10,506 nucleotides of DNA from Bacteroidota bacterium (GTDB taxonomy: Bacteria > Bacteroidota > Ignavibacteria > UBA10030 > UBA6906): the NCBI GenBank assembly GCA_003541875.1, contig DPLS01000403.1, positions 1 to 10,506 on the forward strand, written 5' to 3'. Shown here in pieces: positions 1 to 7,363 of the stretch. The position numbers and the translations under genes were made by a program. The notes below the pieces were generated by a model. The model saw only the letters and a program-made list of their open reading frames with translations, did no database searches and was not told the DNA's origin. Position 1 is the first letter of the stretch. Each line of letters opens with the position of its first letter.

Positions 1-1202
1 GGTTCAAACCACGTGGATTTCGGGGGCATGATTTTGCCTGCATCGGCAATCGCCAGCAACTCTTCGATGGAGGTTGGGTAGAGCGCAAACGCAACTGCCA
101 TCTCTCCGGAGTCCACGCGTTTTTCAAGTTCACTTAGTCCACGAATTCCTCCCACAAAGTCAATCCGCTTGTTCGTGCGCGGATCGTCAATGCCGAGAAC
201 GGGTGCAAGGAAATGTTTTTGCAGGATCGAGACATCCAGACGCTCAACGGGATCGGGGTTGTTCAGCAATGCAGGGCTGATTCTCAGTCGATACCATTTG
301 CTTCTCAGGTACATTCCAAGCTCGCCTTTTGCAGCAGGCCGGACTTGTGACTGTTCTTCCTTCACATCAAAGTGCCTCTTCACTTCTTCCATGTACTGTT
401 CCGGCGTCCGGTTGTTCAGGTCCTTTACCACGCGGTTATAGTCCATGATGCGAAGCTGGTTATGCGGGAAGAGGACGGCGAGGAAGAAGTTGTACTCTTC
501 ATCTCCACGGTGGTTTGGGTTGCCATCGGCGATTTCTTTCCCAACACGCGATGCAGCCGCGGACCGATGATGTCCGTCGGCCACATAAAGGTTCTCCACC
601 CGTCCAAAGGCTTCTGTGATTCCCCGTATTGTGTTCTGGTCGTTGATGACCCAGAGTTGATGCCGGATGCCATCCTCTGCGACGAAGTCGTTGACCGGGG
701 GTGAATTCCGGATACGGTCAACTATCGCATCGATTGTGGGTTGCGCCCGGTATGTCAGGAAGATGGGTCCGGTATGCGCATTGGTCACCTTCACGTGTTT
801 CGTCCGATCGTCCTCTTTATCCTTCCGCGTCAGCTCATGCTTCCTGATTGTATCGTTCAGATACTCGGCTACCGACACGCAACCCACGAGTCCATACTGT
901 GTATGGTCGTTCATTGTTTGAGCGTAGAGGTACAAGGATGGTGAGGGATCTTCGCGAATGATGCCGTCGGTGATAAGTCTTTGGAGGTTCTCTTTTCCCT
1001 TCTGATAAACGCGCTCATCGTAGAGATGTGTTCCTGGTGGGAGGTCAATTTCCGGCTTTCCGATGTGAAGGAAGGAAAGGGGTTTGCCTGTTGCTTCGGC
1101 ACGGGCTTCTTCGGAATTCAGAACATCGTACGGCTTTGCCGCAACCTGTGCAGCATACGTCGGGAGCGGTCGGAGGCCTTTAAATGGTCGGACGGTTGCC
1201 AC
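1..1202 (-). CDS. DUF1015-family protein, third gene of the serine operon (3' end cut by window edge)
   Basis: This gene is absent from any list of complete ORFs because its stop lies outside the window; I translated it by hand. The frame is open from a GTG at 1202 to the left edge, about 400 codons. GTG 1202 is the only conventional start in frame after the stop at 1248-1250, and it gives the N-terminus VATVRPFKGLRP, typical of DUF1015 proteins; the Shine-Dalgarno sequence is weak (GTGAGA). Motifs seen: KPYDVLN near residue 23, FLHIGKPEIDLP in the N-terminal third, HELTRKDKEDDR at 122-133, AHTGPIF, and DGHHR at 209-213. The visible tail reads IMPPKSTWFEP, which in this family lies close to the C-terminus, so little is missing. 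The biochemical role is not settled. DUF1015 genes recur next to serA and serC-like genes, and DGHHR resembles the core motif of ParB/sulfiredoxin-fold enzymes such as the archaeal free-serine kinase SerK. A role in phosphoserine/serine metabolism is therefore my inference. Family assignment is firm, function is not. Confidence 0.9.
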   Translation of the reverse strand, partial: MATVRPFKGLRPLPTYAAQVAAKPYDVLNSEEARAEATGKPLSFLHIGKPEIDLPPGTHLYDERVYQKGKENLQRLITDGIIREDPSPSLYLYAQTMNDHTQYGLVGCVSVAEYLNDTIRKHELTRKDKEDDRTKHVKVTNAHTGPIFLTYRAQPTIDAIVDRIRNSPPVNDFVAEDGIRHQLWVINDQNTIRGITEAFGRVENLYVADGHHRSAAASRVGKEIADGNPNHRGDEEYNFFLAVLFPHNQLRIMDYNRVVKDLNNRTPEQYMEEVKRHFDVKEEQSQVRPAAKGELGMYLRSKWYRLRISPALLNNPDPVERLDVSILQKHFLAPVLGIDDPRTNKRIDFVGGIRGLSELEKRVDSGEMAVAFALYPTSIEELLAIADAGKIMPPKSTWFE

Positions 1203-1289
1203 TGGTCTGTTCTCACTTGCTTGTGTATGAATATGAAGACGCGCTACTCAAACGGGCAGCGCGTCCTGACAATGAGCTATGTTGCCAAC

Positions 1290-2240
1290 TCAACAGCTGA
1301 CGTTTGTCGTATTCAGCATCTCCTTCATCATCGACGCATTCAGTGCCTCGACCACTTTCTGTGCTATCTCAACGCCGACACGATCCTGCGCTTCGAGTGT
1401 TGAAGCCCCGATGTGCGGCGACACTGAGACGCGTGGATGGTTGATGAGGTCAAACTCTTCAGGCGTCGGTGGTTCATGCTCGAAGACATCCATGGCTGCG
1501 TAGGCAACCTTGTGGCTGTTGAGAGCATCGAGAAGGTCTTTCTCCACTACAACGCCACCGCGCGCGCAGTTGATAAGAATGACCCCGTTCTTCATCTTCT
1601 CAAACTCGGCCTTTGCAATAACGGGGCCGACTTTCTTGTCAAAAGGTAGATGCAACGTAATGTAGTCGGAAATCTGCAGTAGTTCTTCTTTCGAAACCAG
1701 CTTGACGGCGAGATCGGTCTTCGTCACGAAGGGATCGTACGCTACCACTTTCATCATCAATCCTACGGCCCGCTTTGCTACTTCGGTTCCGATATTTCCA
1801 AGTCCGATAATTCCGAGCGTTTTGCCGGTGACTTCGATGCCCTTGCTGTATTCTTTTTTTGGCCACTGCTTGTTGCGCATGGCGATGTTGCTCATCGGGA
1901 GGAACCGTCCGAGCGACATCAAGTGCGCAATCGTCAACTCGGCGACCGAGATCGACGATGCCTTGGGTGTGTTGAGGACATTCAGTCCCTTGGTGCGAGC
2001 GTACTCAACATCAATATTGTCCAGCCCGACGCCGCCGCGTGCGATGACCTTCAACCGCGCTCCGGCATCGATCACGGCCTTGGTGACTTTTGTGGCGGAG
2101 CGGACGATAATGGCATCGTAGTCGCCAATAGAGTTGACGAGTTCGTCGGGAGTGAGCGTCTTTTCTGTCAATTCAAGTCCCGCTTTCAGGAGGATATCGG
2201 CGCCCGTGCGCTCGATACCGTCGGTGATTAGTACTCGCAT
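1290..2240 (-). CDS. serA: D-3-phosphoglycerate dehydrogenase, short form without ACT domain
   Basis: NAD-dependent cytosolic oxidation of 3-phosphoglycerate to 3-phosphohydroxypyruvate, the committed step of the phosphorylated serine pathway. The 316-residue protein has the D-2-hydroxyacid dehydrogenase layout: N-terminal catalytic half with GGVGLDNID near 69-77, a nucleotide-binding Rossmann domain with GLGNIG at 146-151 and the acidic residue of AYDP at 169 after the second strand, then catalytic Arg227 (CARGG), Glu256 (DVFEHEPP) and His276 (SPHIGAS). The family has long forms with extra ASB/ACT domains that mediate serine feedback; this one ends soon after the return of the catalytic domain, so allosteric control through an ACT domain is not available. 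The start is supported by AAAGGA about 8 nt upstream of ATG 2240. It begins 13 nt after the aminotransferase stop, so the two are almost certainly co-transcribed; DUF1015 follows after 87 nt. Another 2-hydroxyacid dehydrogenase specificity is possible, but the operon argues for SerA. Confidence 0.93.
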   Translation of the reverse strand: MRVLITDGIERTGADILLKAGLELTEKTLTPDELVNSIGDYDAIIVRSATKVTKAVIDAGARLKVIARGGVGLDNIDVEYARTKGLNVLNTPKASSISVAELTIAHLMSLGRFLPMSNIAMRNKQWPKKEYSKGIEVTGKTLGIIGLGNIGTEVAKRAVGLMMKVVAYDPFVTKTDLAVKLVSKEELLQISDYITLHLPFDKKVGPVIAKAEFEKMKNGVILINCARGGVVVEKDLLDALNSHKVAYAAMDVFEHEPPTPEEFDLINHPRVSVSPHIGASTLEAQDRVGVEIAQKVVEALNASMMKEMLNTTNVSC

Positions 2241-2253
2241 GGTCGTTCCTTTC

Positions 2254-3330
2254 TCATTTCAATGTGGGGATGATACGTTCGATGGCTGCAGTCACCTCTT
2301 TGATGTCATTAAGCGTCAACTCGCCCATGTGCGCTATGCGGAACGTCTTTTCCTTGAGGTCGCCGTACCCGTTGGAAATCTGCATGCCGAGCTTACCCAG
2401 CGCATCGTTCAAACCCTTCACCGACATGTTGACGGTGTTGTTGATCGTGGTGAGCGTTTGTGAAGCGTATTTCGGATTGGGAAACAGCGAGAAGTGCTTG
2501 GTTGCCCATTCGCGGGTGTACTCCGCCATGGCCTTATGTCGGGCATACCGATTCTCAAGACCTTCAGCAAGAATCCTGTCAAGCTGGTAATTCAGCGCGA
2601 ACATGTGGGAGAGGGAGGGGGTTGCTGAATACTGATGATCTTTGGTCTCCACGTACTTGTAGAGTTCGAGGAGATCCAGATACCATCCGCGGTGTTTCAC
2701 CTGTTTGCCATGTTCCAATGCCCGCGGTGTAACGGAGCAGATTGCCATGCCGGGGGGAAGAGCGAGGGCTTTCTGAGTTGATGTAATACAGACATCAACG
2801 CCGAGTCTGTCAACCTCGATCTTAATGCCCGCCATGGAACTGACGGCGTCCAGCAGCCACAACACGTCAGGATATTTCTTTCTGACTTCGGCGATCTCTT
2901 CCACGGGGTTCATCACGCCCGTGCTCGTTTCATTGTGGGTAACCGTCATGACATCGTACTTACCAGTAGCGAGATATTTGTCCACCATCTCTGGAGTGGT
3001 CGGCTGTCCCATTTCGGATTCACACTTATCGGCGGGGACATTGTTTGCCTCCGCCATCTTGAACCACCTATTGCCGAACGCGCCAACCGAAAACACGATC
3101 GCACGTTTCGCGGTGAGTGATCGGATCGAACCCTCCATCAATCCTGAGCCAGAACTTGTGGAGAGCAGGATGGGGTTGGCCGTATACATGACCTTCCGGA
3201 GTTTCTCAGTTATCTCGCGCTGCAGATTGGATGCATCCTTCGAGCGATGACCGATCATGGGTGTCGCCATTTTCTGGAGAACATCCGGCGCTACTTCTGT
3301 TGGGCCTGGGATAAAGAGCTTCTTATGCAT
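2254..3330 (-). CDS. Class V PLP aminotransferase, SerC-like (alanine-glyoxylate aminotransferase family)
   Basis: Fold-type I PLP enzyme of 358 residues. It begins KLFIPGPTEV, the usual opening of the alanine-glyoxylate/serine-pyruvate aminotransferase branch. Visible landmarks: phosphate-binding SGSGLMEG near 60-67, HNETSTG at 132-138, the PLP-nitrogen aspartate D161 in DAVSS, the Schiff-base lysine K187 in STQKAL, and a late arginine R331 in FRIAHMG that in this family binds the substrate carboxylate. Length is normal and the gene is intact. Start ATG 3330 has GAGAGG about 9 nt upstream. It is the first gene of the operon, 13 nt before serA. Because serA follows directly, the likely reaction is 3-phosphohydroxypyruvate plus glutamate to O-phosphoserine, i.e. 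the role of SerC filled by the AGAT-like subfamily rather than the classical SerC subfamily. This is an inference from context; serine-pyruvate or alanine-glyoxylate transamination remains possible, so I give no symbol. Confidence 0.92.
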   Translation of the reverse strand: MHKKLFIPGPTEVAPDVLQKMATPMIGHRSKDASNLQREITEKLRKVMYTANPILLSTSSGSGLMEGSIRSLTAKRAIVFSVGAFGNRWFKMAEANNVPADKCESEMGQPTTPEMVDKYLATGKYDVMTVTHNETSTGVMNPVEEIAEVRKKYPDVLWLLDAVSSMAGIKIEVDRLGVDVCITSTQKALALPPGMAICSVTPRALEHGKQVKHRGWYLDLLELYKYVETKDHQYSATPSLSHMFALNYQLDRILAEGLENRYARHKAMAEYTREWATKHFSLFPNPKYASQTLTTINNTVNMSVKGLNDALGKLGMQISNGYGDLKEKTFRIAHMGELTLNDIKEVTAAIERIIPTLK

Positions 3331-3483
3331 AGAGTGACCTCTCTAAGTGACTTGAATAGGGTTCGTTGGGAAGAACAGAAAAATTTGCCAACACTGTCAG
3401 ATGTAGATCTTGCGGCACACGCAGTGTTGATCGTCTGCACGGATGGGCATGTGTCAACTGAATAGCGCAACCTCTGTGCCACG

Positions 3484-3528
3484 CCGACTTGGAGAAAGAA
3501 CCCGAAATCCCTGTGAAAGTCGGTTCTT
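3484..3528 (-). promoter_or_regulatory. Overlapping, mutually exclusive hairpins upstream of the serine operon (possible leader)
   Basis: Read on the minus strand, three segments occur in order: AAGAACCGACTT (3528-3517), TCGGGTTCTT (3505-3496) and AAGTCGG (3490-3484). The first can pair with the second (9 pairs and one bulge) or, through CCGACTT, with the third (7 perfect pairs), but not with both at once. Such an arrangement is what an attenuator or other switching leader would show, and the first stem is followed by a pyrimidine-rich run (TTCTTTCTCC). It lies about 155-200 nt before the aminotransferase start. No leader peptide, known riboswitch or transcription start can be shown, and short complementary segments of this size can arise by chance. 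Confidence 0.25.
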
Positions 3529-3654
3529 CTTCAGCAGATAGCGTGAATTTTTCAGAAAAGAACGGCGCCCGTTGCAAAGATGAGAAGGGCAACAGGGGAA
3601 GGCGGAACGCGAACGAGAGTGTTGTGTTTGTAATCAGGAAATACTGACCAACAA

Positions 3655-3686
3655 ACTGCCCCGCCGCTGGCATACGACGGGGCAGT
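3655..3686 (-). terminator. Probable intrinsic terminator of the TonB-dependent receptor gene
   Basis: Perfect 9 bp inverted repeat, ACTGCCCCG (3655-3663) and CGGGGCAGT (3678-3686), with a 14 nt loop, starting 20 nt past the receptor stop codon. In the minus direction the GC-rich stem runs into TTTGTTGG, a short and imperfect U-tract. Position, orientation and stem strength fit a rho-independent terminator that separates the receptor transcript from the serine operon downstream; the weak U-tract leaves some doubt about efficiency. Confidence 0.65.
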
Positions 3687-3705
3687 GATCACAGCAAACG
3701 AAAGC

Positions 3706-6700
3706 CTAGAAGGTATACCGTATGCCGAACTGCGCCTGCCATCGTGAGAGGAGATTGTCTGCCACGAACGGATCAGCTTTTCCGTCATTCACTGGCAGAT
3801 TCAGCCAAGTGTACTTTGGTTTGCCTCGATCCGCTCCAGCTGCAGTTTCGATTCTGTAGAACTGGAGCATATTCACCGTCTGGTTGGCGCCAGTGTTCCG
3901 CACCCATCCCCAGTCTTTGTTAAACAGGTTCATGAGATTGAGGATGTCGAACGTAAACTCAATTCTCTGGCCTGAGAATGTTGGGATTTCCTGTCCAATG
4001 TGCAGATTAATTTCGTGAGACCATGGTTCACGAGGACCAGACCGCTCGGACATCTTGCCCTTGTTTGCGTTCAGGTACTTGTCGGCGGCAATATACGCAA
4101 AGAGCGAGGTGTAGGCAGCATCTGTCTTTGGCAGGATGGTACCCGTAGAGGTCACGAGAATGATATCGTTTGCGTCCTTCGGTATGTATACCAAGTCGTT
4201 GTCCGACCGTCCATCCCCGTTCACATCCCCGGTAACCATGTATGAGAACGGGCGTCCGGAAATGCCGTTGTAATACACACCCACCGAAGTTGCCAAACCG
4301 CTAGTACCCCACAAGTGACGATATGAAAGATTTGCCGAGATATGATGTGTGCGGTCCCACTGTGAGAACGATAGTTGCGGAGCGTTCGGATTTCCAGGCG
4401 TTGGATTGAAGCGCCACCCCGAACTTGCAGTTGTTGAGTTACCGCTATTGATATCTTTCGATTGTCCCCACGTATAGGCAACTCCCCCGTTCAAGCCATC
4501 AACAACGCTTCTCTGCACCTGAACTATGACATTTGCGTTGCTCCCCTTACTCGTATTCTTGATGAGAAACACGCCTGGTGCATAGACGCTATCCTTTGGG
4601 AGATAACCAGCACTCTTTGTGCGCGAAGTGTTCGTGTATTCGTAGCGGTTTGCAGTCGAACTCCAGACTCCCCAGACCTCTCGGTTTTCGCCGACAAGTC
4701 GTCCATCCGGGGTCAACCCACCATTGGTCTGCATTCCCCTGAGGTTGATGTTTTCGTAGTATGCGTCGTTTTGAGTAACCGAGTATATTCCCTCCACTGA
4801 TGCAACGAAGTCGAAGGGCAGTTTGTAATCAAACGCGAGTGTCCCGCGGATGACTGATGGCGCCTTGAAGTTTCGATCGGTTAGGTTGATCTCGTAGGTT
4901 GCGGTAGAAGATGCGGCAACCTTCGTTTGGCCAAATGGATCGGGATTGAAGTTCGTCGGGACTGTCGTAATCGTTATGAAATCCATTCCCGTATTGGCGT
5001 ATTGGTTGCCTACCCAAACATACGGAAACCGTCCATAGAAGATGCCCACACCTCCACGCATCTGCAGCGATCTCTCCTCGTCAAATGAGTAGTTGAATCC
5101 AATGCGAGGCGAGAACGCAGGTGAGGTTTTGGGTGGTAGATCTGTGCGCAAGCTAAACACGGTATCCACACGCGGATTGTAGAGTGGTTTGTCGGGATAT
5201 GTGGGAATATCAACCCGGACACCGGCAGTAAACTTCAACATTGAGCTGACCGTCCACTCATCCTGGACATAGAACCCGTATTGAAGTGCTCCCCACCTTG
5301 TTTCTTGGAGGGGATCTGATGTGGCGGAGTATTTGTATGTATACGAAGCGGCTCGCTGGTCGTTTAGAAACTGAGCGATGGAGTTGTATGTGTATGCGCC
5401 AAAGTTGTCCGAAATGAAGAGATTCCGGAATTTGAGGAAGTCCACCCTAACTCCAGCCGTGACAGTGTGAGCAGGCAGATACCAGGAGAAGTTGTCGGTG
5501 ATTTCAAAGTACTTCTGCCCCAGTTCATTGCGATGGCGAAACTCCTCGGCACCCAGCACGAGGACTTGAGCCCCAGTATAGGTCGTGTTAGTACCCTTTG
5601 TAGAGATGTACAAACTTGGAAACGGCGATCCGTAGTAGATGGGGTTGTCGAACTGGTCGACGTACCCGAGGATAAGCTCGTTCGAAGTAGTGTTGCTCAG
5701 AGTGCTTGCCAATTGCAGTCCGACATTGTGGGTCTTGTTGTCAAGTCTGTAACGTCCGTTCTCGGCATAGATGTCTGTTATGGTTCGTCCGCGGGAAGGG
5801 GAGTTGTCCTCTGACATGCGAACGAAGCTCCAGCGCGCGGTCAGCTTGTGGCGTTCGCCGAGGTTGAAGTCGAGTCGTGTGAAGATCTTGTCAGTCTCGC
5901 GGTAGTTCGGCACTTCGGACCAGGATCCCGGGTCATAATTGTATTTCGTCTTCAGATAGCTTGAAAGCATGTTGAGGGAGTCTGCATTGACCGTAAACGC
6001 ATTCGTCCCGAGGTTGGCGTTGCCGAACGTGCGAAGGATGGGTTGATAGAATCGGGAAAACTCACCGTTCACAAAATAGAAGAGGCTGTTTTCGACGATT
6101 GCTCCACCAGATCGAAATCCATACTGCCAGTCCTTGAAGCCATCCAGCTTCTTTCTCTCTCCGGTTTTTGTGGGGGTCTTGCCCGCGATGTCTTCATTGC
6201 GTCCATAGTAGTATATCGATCCCTGCGAAGAATTCGTTCCACTTCGCGAGATGGCGTTGACTCCTGCACCCGTGAAGTTTCCTTGTCGCACGTCATACGG
6301 CGAAACAACAACTTGGAATTCTTCTATTGCATCAAGACTGACTGGGGCTATCTTGCCTGGCCCCTGTCCTCCGGGGGCGCCGGTTGCTCCCAATCCGTAG
6401 AGGTCATTGAAGTTTGCCCCATCGATTTGGATATTGTTGTACCTGTTGTTTCGCCCCAGGGCATTACCCTCTGTGAAATACGGAGATAGCTTGAGCGCTT
6501 CCTGGAAGTTGCGATTGATGGTAGGCAGCTTGTCCAATTGTTCGCGCGTCACGTTTGTTGCTCCACCGGTTCGTGAGGAGTTAAACACTGAGGTGCGCTC
6601 CCCAAGCACGGTGATTTCTCCGGCCTGAACCGCTTCCTCCGTCATCGAAAAATTGAGGTCAAAGTTTTCCCCCAGCCTGAGATAGACATTCGTGCGGGTC

Positions 6701-6981
6701 TGTTTCTGGTATCCGATGATTGACGCAGTGATTGTGTATGGACCACCCACGCGGAGGTTCGGTACTGTGAATCGTCCGTCCTCACGCGTGCTATTGCCAT
6801 ACTTAGTTCCGCTCGGATCGTGTATGGCAACGATGTTCACCCCGGGCAATGCTTCGCCGGTTTTTGCCGTGACTTTGCCGTTGATTGCAGCGGTAGTCAC
6901 GCCTTGCGAGAATACTATGCCGGTCAAAAGCACCAGGCTTGCAAGCACGGCGAGACACCAAATGGTGTAAGTTGGCTTCAT
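3706..6981 (-). CDS. TonB-dependent outer-membrane receptor, Oar-like, with carboxypeptidase-regulatory-like N-terminal domain
   Basis: Outer-membrane beta-barrel protein of 1091 residues, expected to take up or bind a ligand with energy from TonB/ExbBD; the ligand is unknown. Order of parts: signal peptide about 1-26 (MKPTYT then a hydrophobic core, likely cut near VFSQ); carboxypeptidase-regulatory-like domain about 31-115 (INGKVTAKTGEALPGVNI, DGRFTVPNL); a TonB-box-like EITVLGE at 122-128; plug about 140-255 with IQIDGANFNDLYG and DAIEEFQVV; then the barrel, ending RWQAQFGIRYTF with the C-terminal aromatic usual for outer-membrane barrels. Near residue 917-928 there is an acidic loop DVNGDGRSDND of the kind that can bind calcium, also frequent in Oar-like relatives. 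Start 6981 is chosen because ATTGGAGGT lies just upstream and a signal peptide follows; a longer frame from 7290 adds 103 residues without merit. No SusD-like lipoprotein is adjacent, so this is not an evident polysaccharide-utilisation pair. Confidence 0.93.
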   Translation of the reverse strand: MKPTYTIWCLAVLASLVLLTGIVFSQGVTTAAINGKVTAKTGEALPGVNIVAIHDPSGTKYGNSTREDGRFTVPNLRVGGPYTITASIIGYQKQTRTNVYLRLGENFDLNFSMTEEAVQAGEITVLGERTSVFNSSRTGGATNVTREQLDKLPTINRNFQEALKLSPYFTEGNALGRNNRYNNIQIDGANFNDLYGLGATGAPGGQGPGKIAPVSLDAIEEFQVVVSPYDVRQGNFTGAGVNAISRSGTNSSQGSIYYYGRNEDIAGKTPTKTGERKKLDGFKDWQYGFRSGGAIVENSLFYFVNGEFSRFYQPILRTFGNANLGTNAFTVNADSLNMLSSYLKTKYNYDPGSWSEVPNYRETDKIFTRLDFNLGERHKLTARWSFVRMSEDNSPSRGRTITDIYAENGRYRLDNKTHNVGLQLASTLSNTTSNELILGYVDQFDNPIYYGSPFPSLYISTKGTNTTYTGAQVLVLGAEEFRHRNELGQKYFEITDNFSWYLPAHTVTAGVRVDFLKFRNLFISDNFGAYTYNSIAQFLNDQRAASYTYKYSATSDPLQETRWGALQYGFYVQDEWTVSSMLKFTAGVRVDIPTYPDKPLYNPRVDTVFSLRTDLPPKTSPAFSPRIGFNYSFDEERSLQMRGGVGIFYGRFPYVWVGNQYANTGMDFITITTVPTNFNPDPFGQTKVAASSTATYEINLTDRNFKAPSVIRGTLAFDYKLPFDFVASVEGIYSVTQNDAYYENINLRGMQTNGGLTPDGRLVGENREVWGVWSSTANRYEYTNTSRTKSAGYLPKDSVYAPGVFLIKNTSKGSNANVIVQVQRSVVDGLNGGVAYTWGQSKDINSGNSTTASSGWRFNPTPGNPNAPQLSFSQWDRTHHISANLSYRHLWGTSGLATSVGVYYNGISGRPFSYMVTGDVNGDGRSDNDLVYIPKDANDIILVTSTGTILPKTDAAYTSLFAYIAADKYLNANKGKMSERSGPREPWSHEINLHIGQEIPTFSGQRIEFTFDILNLMNLFNKDWGWVRNTGANQTVNMLQFYRIETAAGADRGKPKYTWLNLPVNDGKADPFVADNLLSRWQAQFGIRYTF

Positions 6982-6984
6982 GAG

Positions 6985-6992
6985 ACCTCCAA
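6985..6992 (-). promoter_or_regulatory. Strong ribosome binding site fixing the receptor start
   Basis: On the minus strand TTGGAGGT precedes ATG 6981 with GGAGG ending 4 nt before the start codon. It is the best Shine-Dalgarno match in the window, and with the signal peptide that follows it rules in favour of 6981 over the in-frame ATG at 7290. Confidence 0.75.
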
Positions 6993-7081
6993 TGATGATG
7001 TGATGGAGAAGGTAGTGAGGTGGTGTAGAAACATTATTTGTCGTCGGGAAATAGCATTGGAAAAGGACTATCAGATCTGCC

Positions 7082-7113
7082 GCGGCGTCGACAATGTAGA
7101 ACAGGGACGCCGC
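7082..7113. repeat. Perfect 8 bp inverted repeat in the divergent intergenic region
   Basis: GCGGCGTC at 7082-7089 and GACGCCGC at 7106-7113 are exact reverse complements with a 16 nt spacer. It sits about 100 nt upstream of the receptor start and about 250 nt upstream of the PLD-like gene start. There is no T-tract on either side, so it does not look like a terminator. It could be a dyad operator for a regulator acting on one or both divergent genes, or a stable hairpin in the receptor's 5' leader; the sequence does not decide between these. Confidence 0.45.
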
Positions 7114-7363
7114 AATTCGAAGGATGATACGTTTGTGGCCGTGGAGACCACCGATGAGCAATTGCGTGGCTGAAACATAAGAAGCGAGAAGCAAAAATAC
7201 AAGAGGTAACTTGCAGAAATTAAGGTGGAAAAGATCCCGCAATCCTTCGTATCTGTGCGAGACCTGATCGGAATTTGCCTTGCGCCTCAATGCTCTTATG
7301 GCTACCTTGAAATAGATTTCGCCCCGATTTCCCAGATTCTACTCACTTTTATTGGAAGCTCCC

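Larger units (their letters stand above)
3331..3705. other. Non-coding region between receptor gene and serine operon
   Basis: About 375 bp without a convincing gene. Both flanking genes are read on the minus strand, so this is downstream of the receptor gene and upstream of the aminotransferase gene. It contains the terminator-like hairpin at 3655-3686, the overlapping hairpins at 3484-3528, and the operon's ribosome binding site just right of 3330. A promoter for the operon must lie here or upstream. The best -35-like hexamer on the minus strand is TTGACA at 3457-3452, but I see no good -10 at the matching distance, so I do not call it. The ORFs crossing this stretch overlap the hairpins and resemble no known protein. 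Confidence 0.7.
6982..7363. other. Divergent intergenic region between receptor and secreted PLD-like protein
   Basis: 382 bp separating two genes that are read away from each other, so it must hold both promoters. I find an 8 bp perfect inverted repeat at 7082-7113, a small GTGG-AGA-CCAC palindrome at 7141-7151, the receptor's ribosome binding site at the left end, and a modest GGAAG before ATG 7364 at the right end. The in-frame ORF extension of the receptor through this region reads as non-coding. No promoter matched well enough, either to the standard -35/-10 or to the TAnnTTTG form used in Bacteroidota, to be annotated. Confidence 0.6.

Noticed and set aside
981..1403. 140-residue plus-strand ORF across the DUF1015/serA junction
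   Set aside because: It lies antisense to the well-supported DUF1015 N-terminus and serA C-terminus and has unusual, Cys-rich composition without any known motif.
3452..3457. TTGACA on the minus strand as a -35 element for the serine operon
   Set aside because: The hexamer is perfect, but no acceptable -10 box lies 16-18 nt downstream (best is GACGAT), so a promoter cannot be supported from sequence alone.
3571..3595. GTTGC ... GCAAC inverted repeat in the non-coding region
   Set aside because: Only 5 bp pair with a 15 nt loop, which is expected by chance in a region of this length.
3323..3673. 116-residue minus-strand ORF upstream of the aminotransferase gene
   Set aside because: It overlaps the terminator stem at its start and the aminotransferase ribosome binding site and start at its end, and its translation has no recognisable motif.
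6982..7290. 103-residue N-terminal extension of the receptor from an ATG at 7290
   Set aside because: The extension lacks a good ribosome binding site and puts a second hydrophobic stretch before a perfectly good signal peptide. The ATG at 6981 has a strong GGAGG at the right distance and starts the signal peptide directly.
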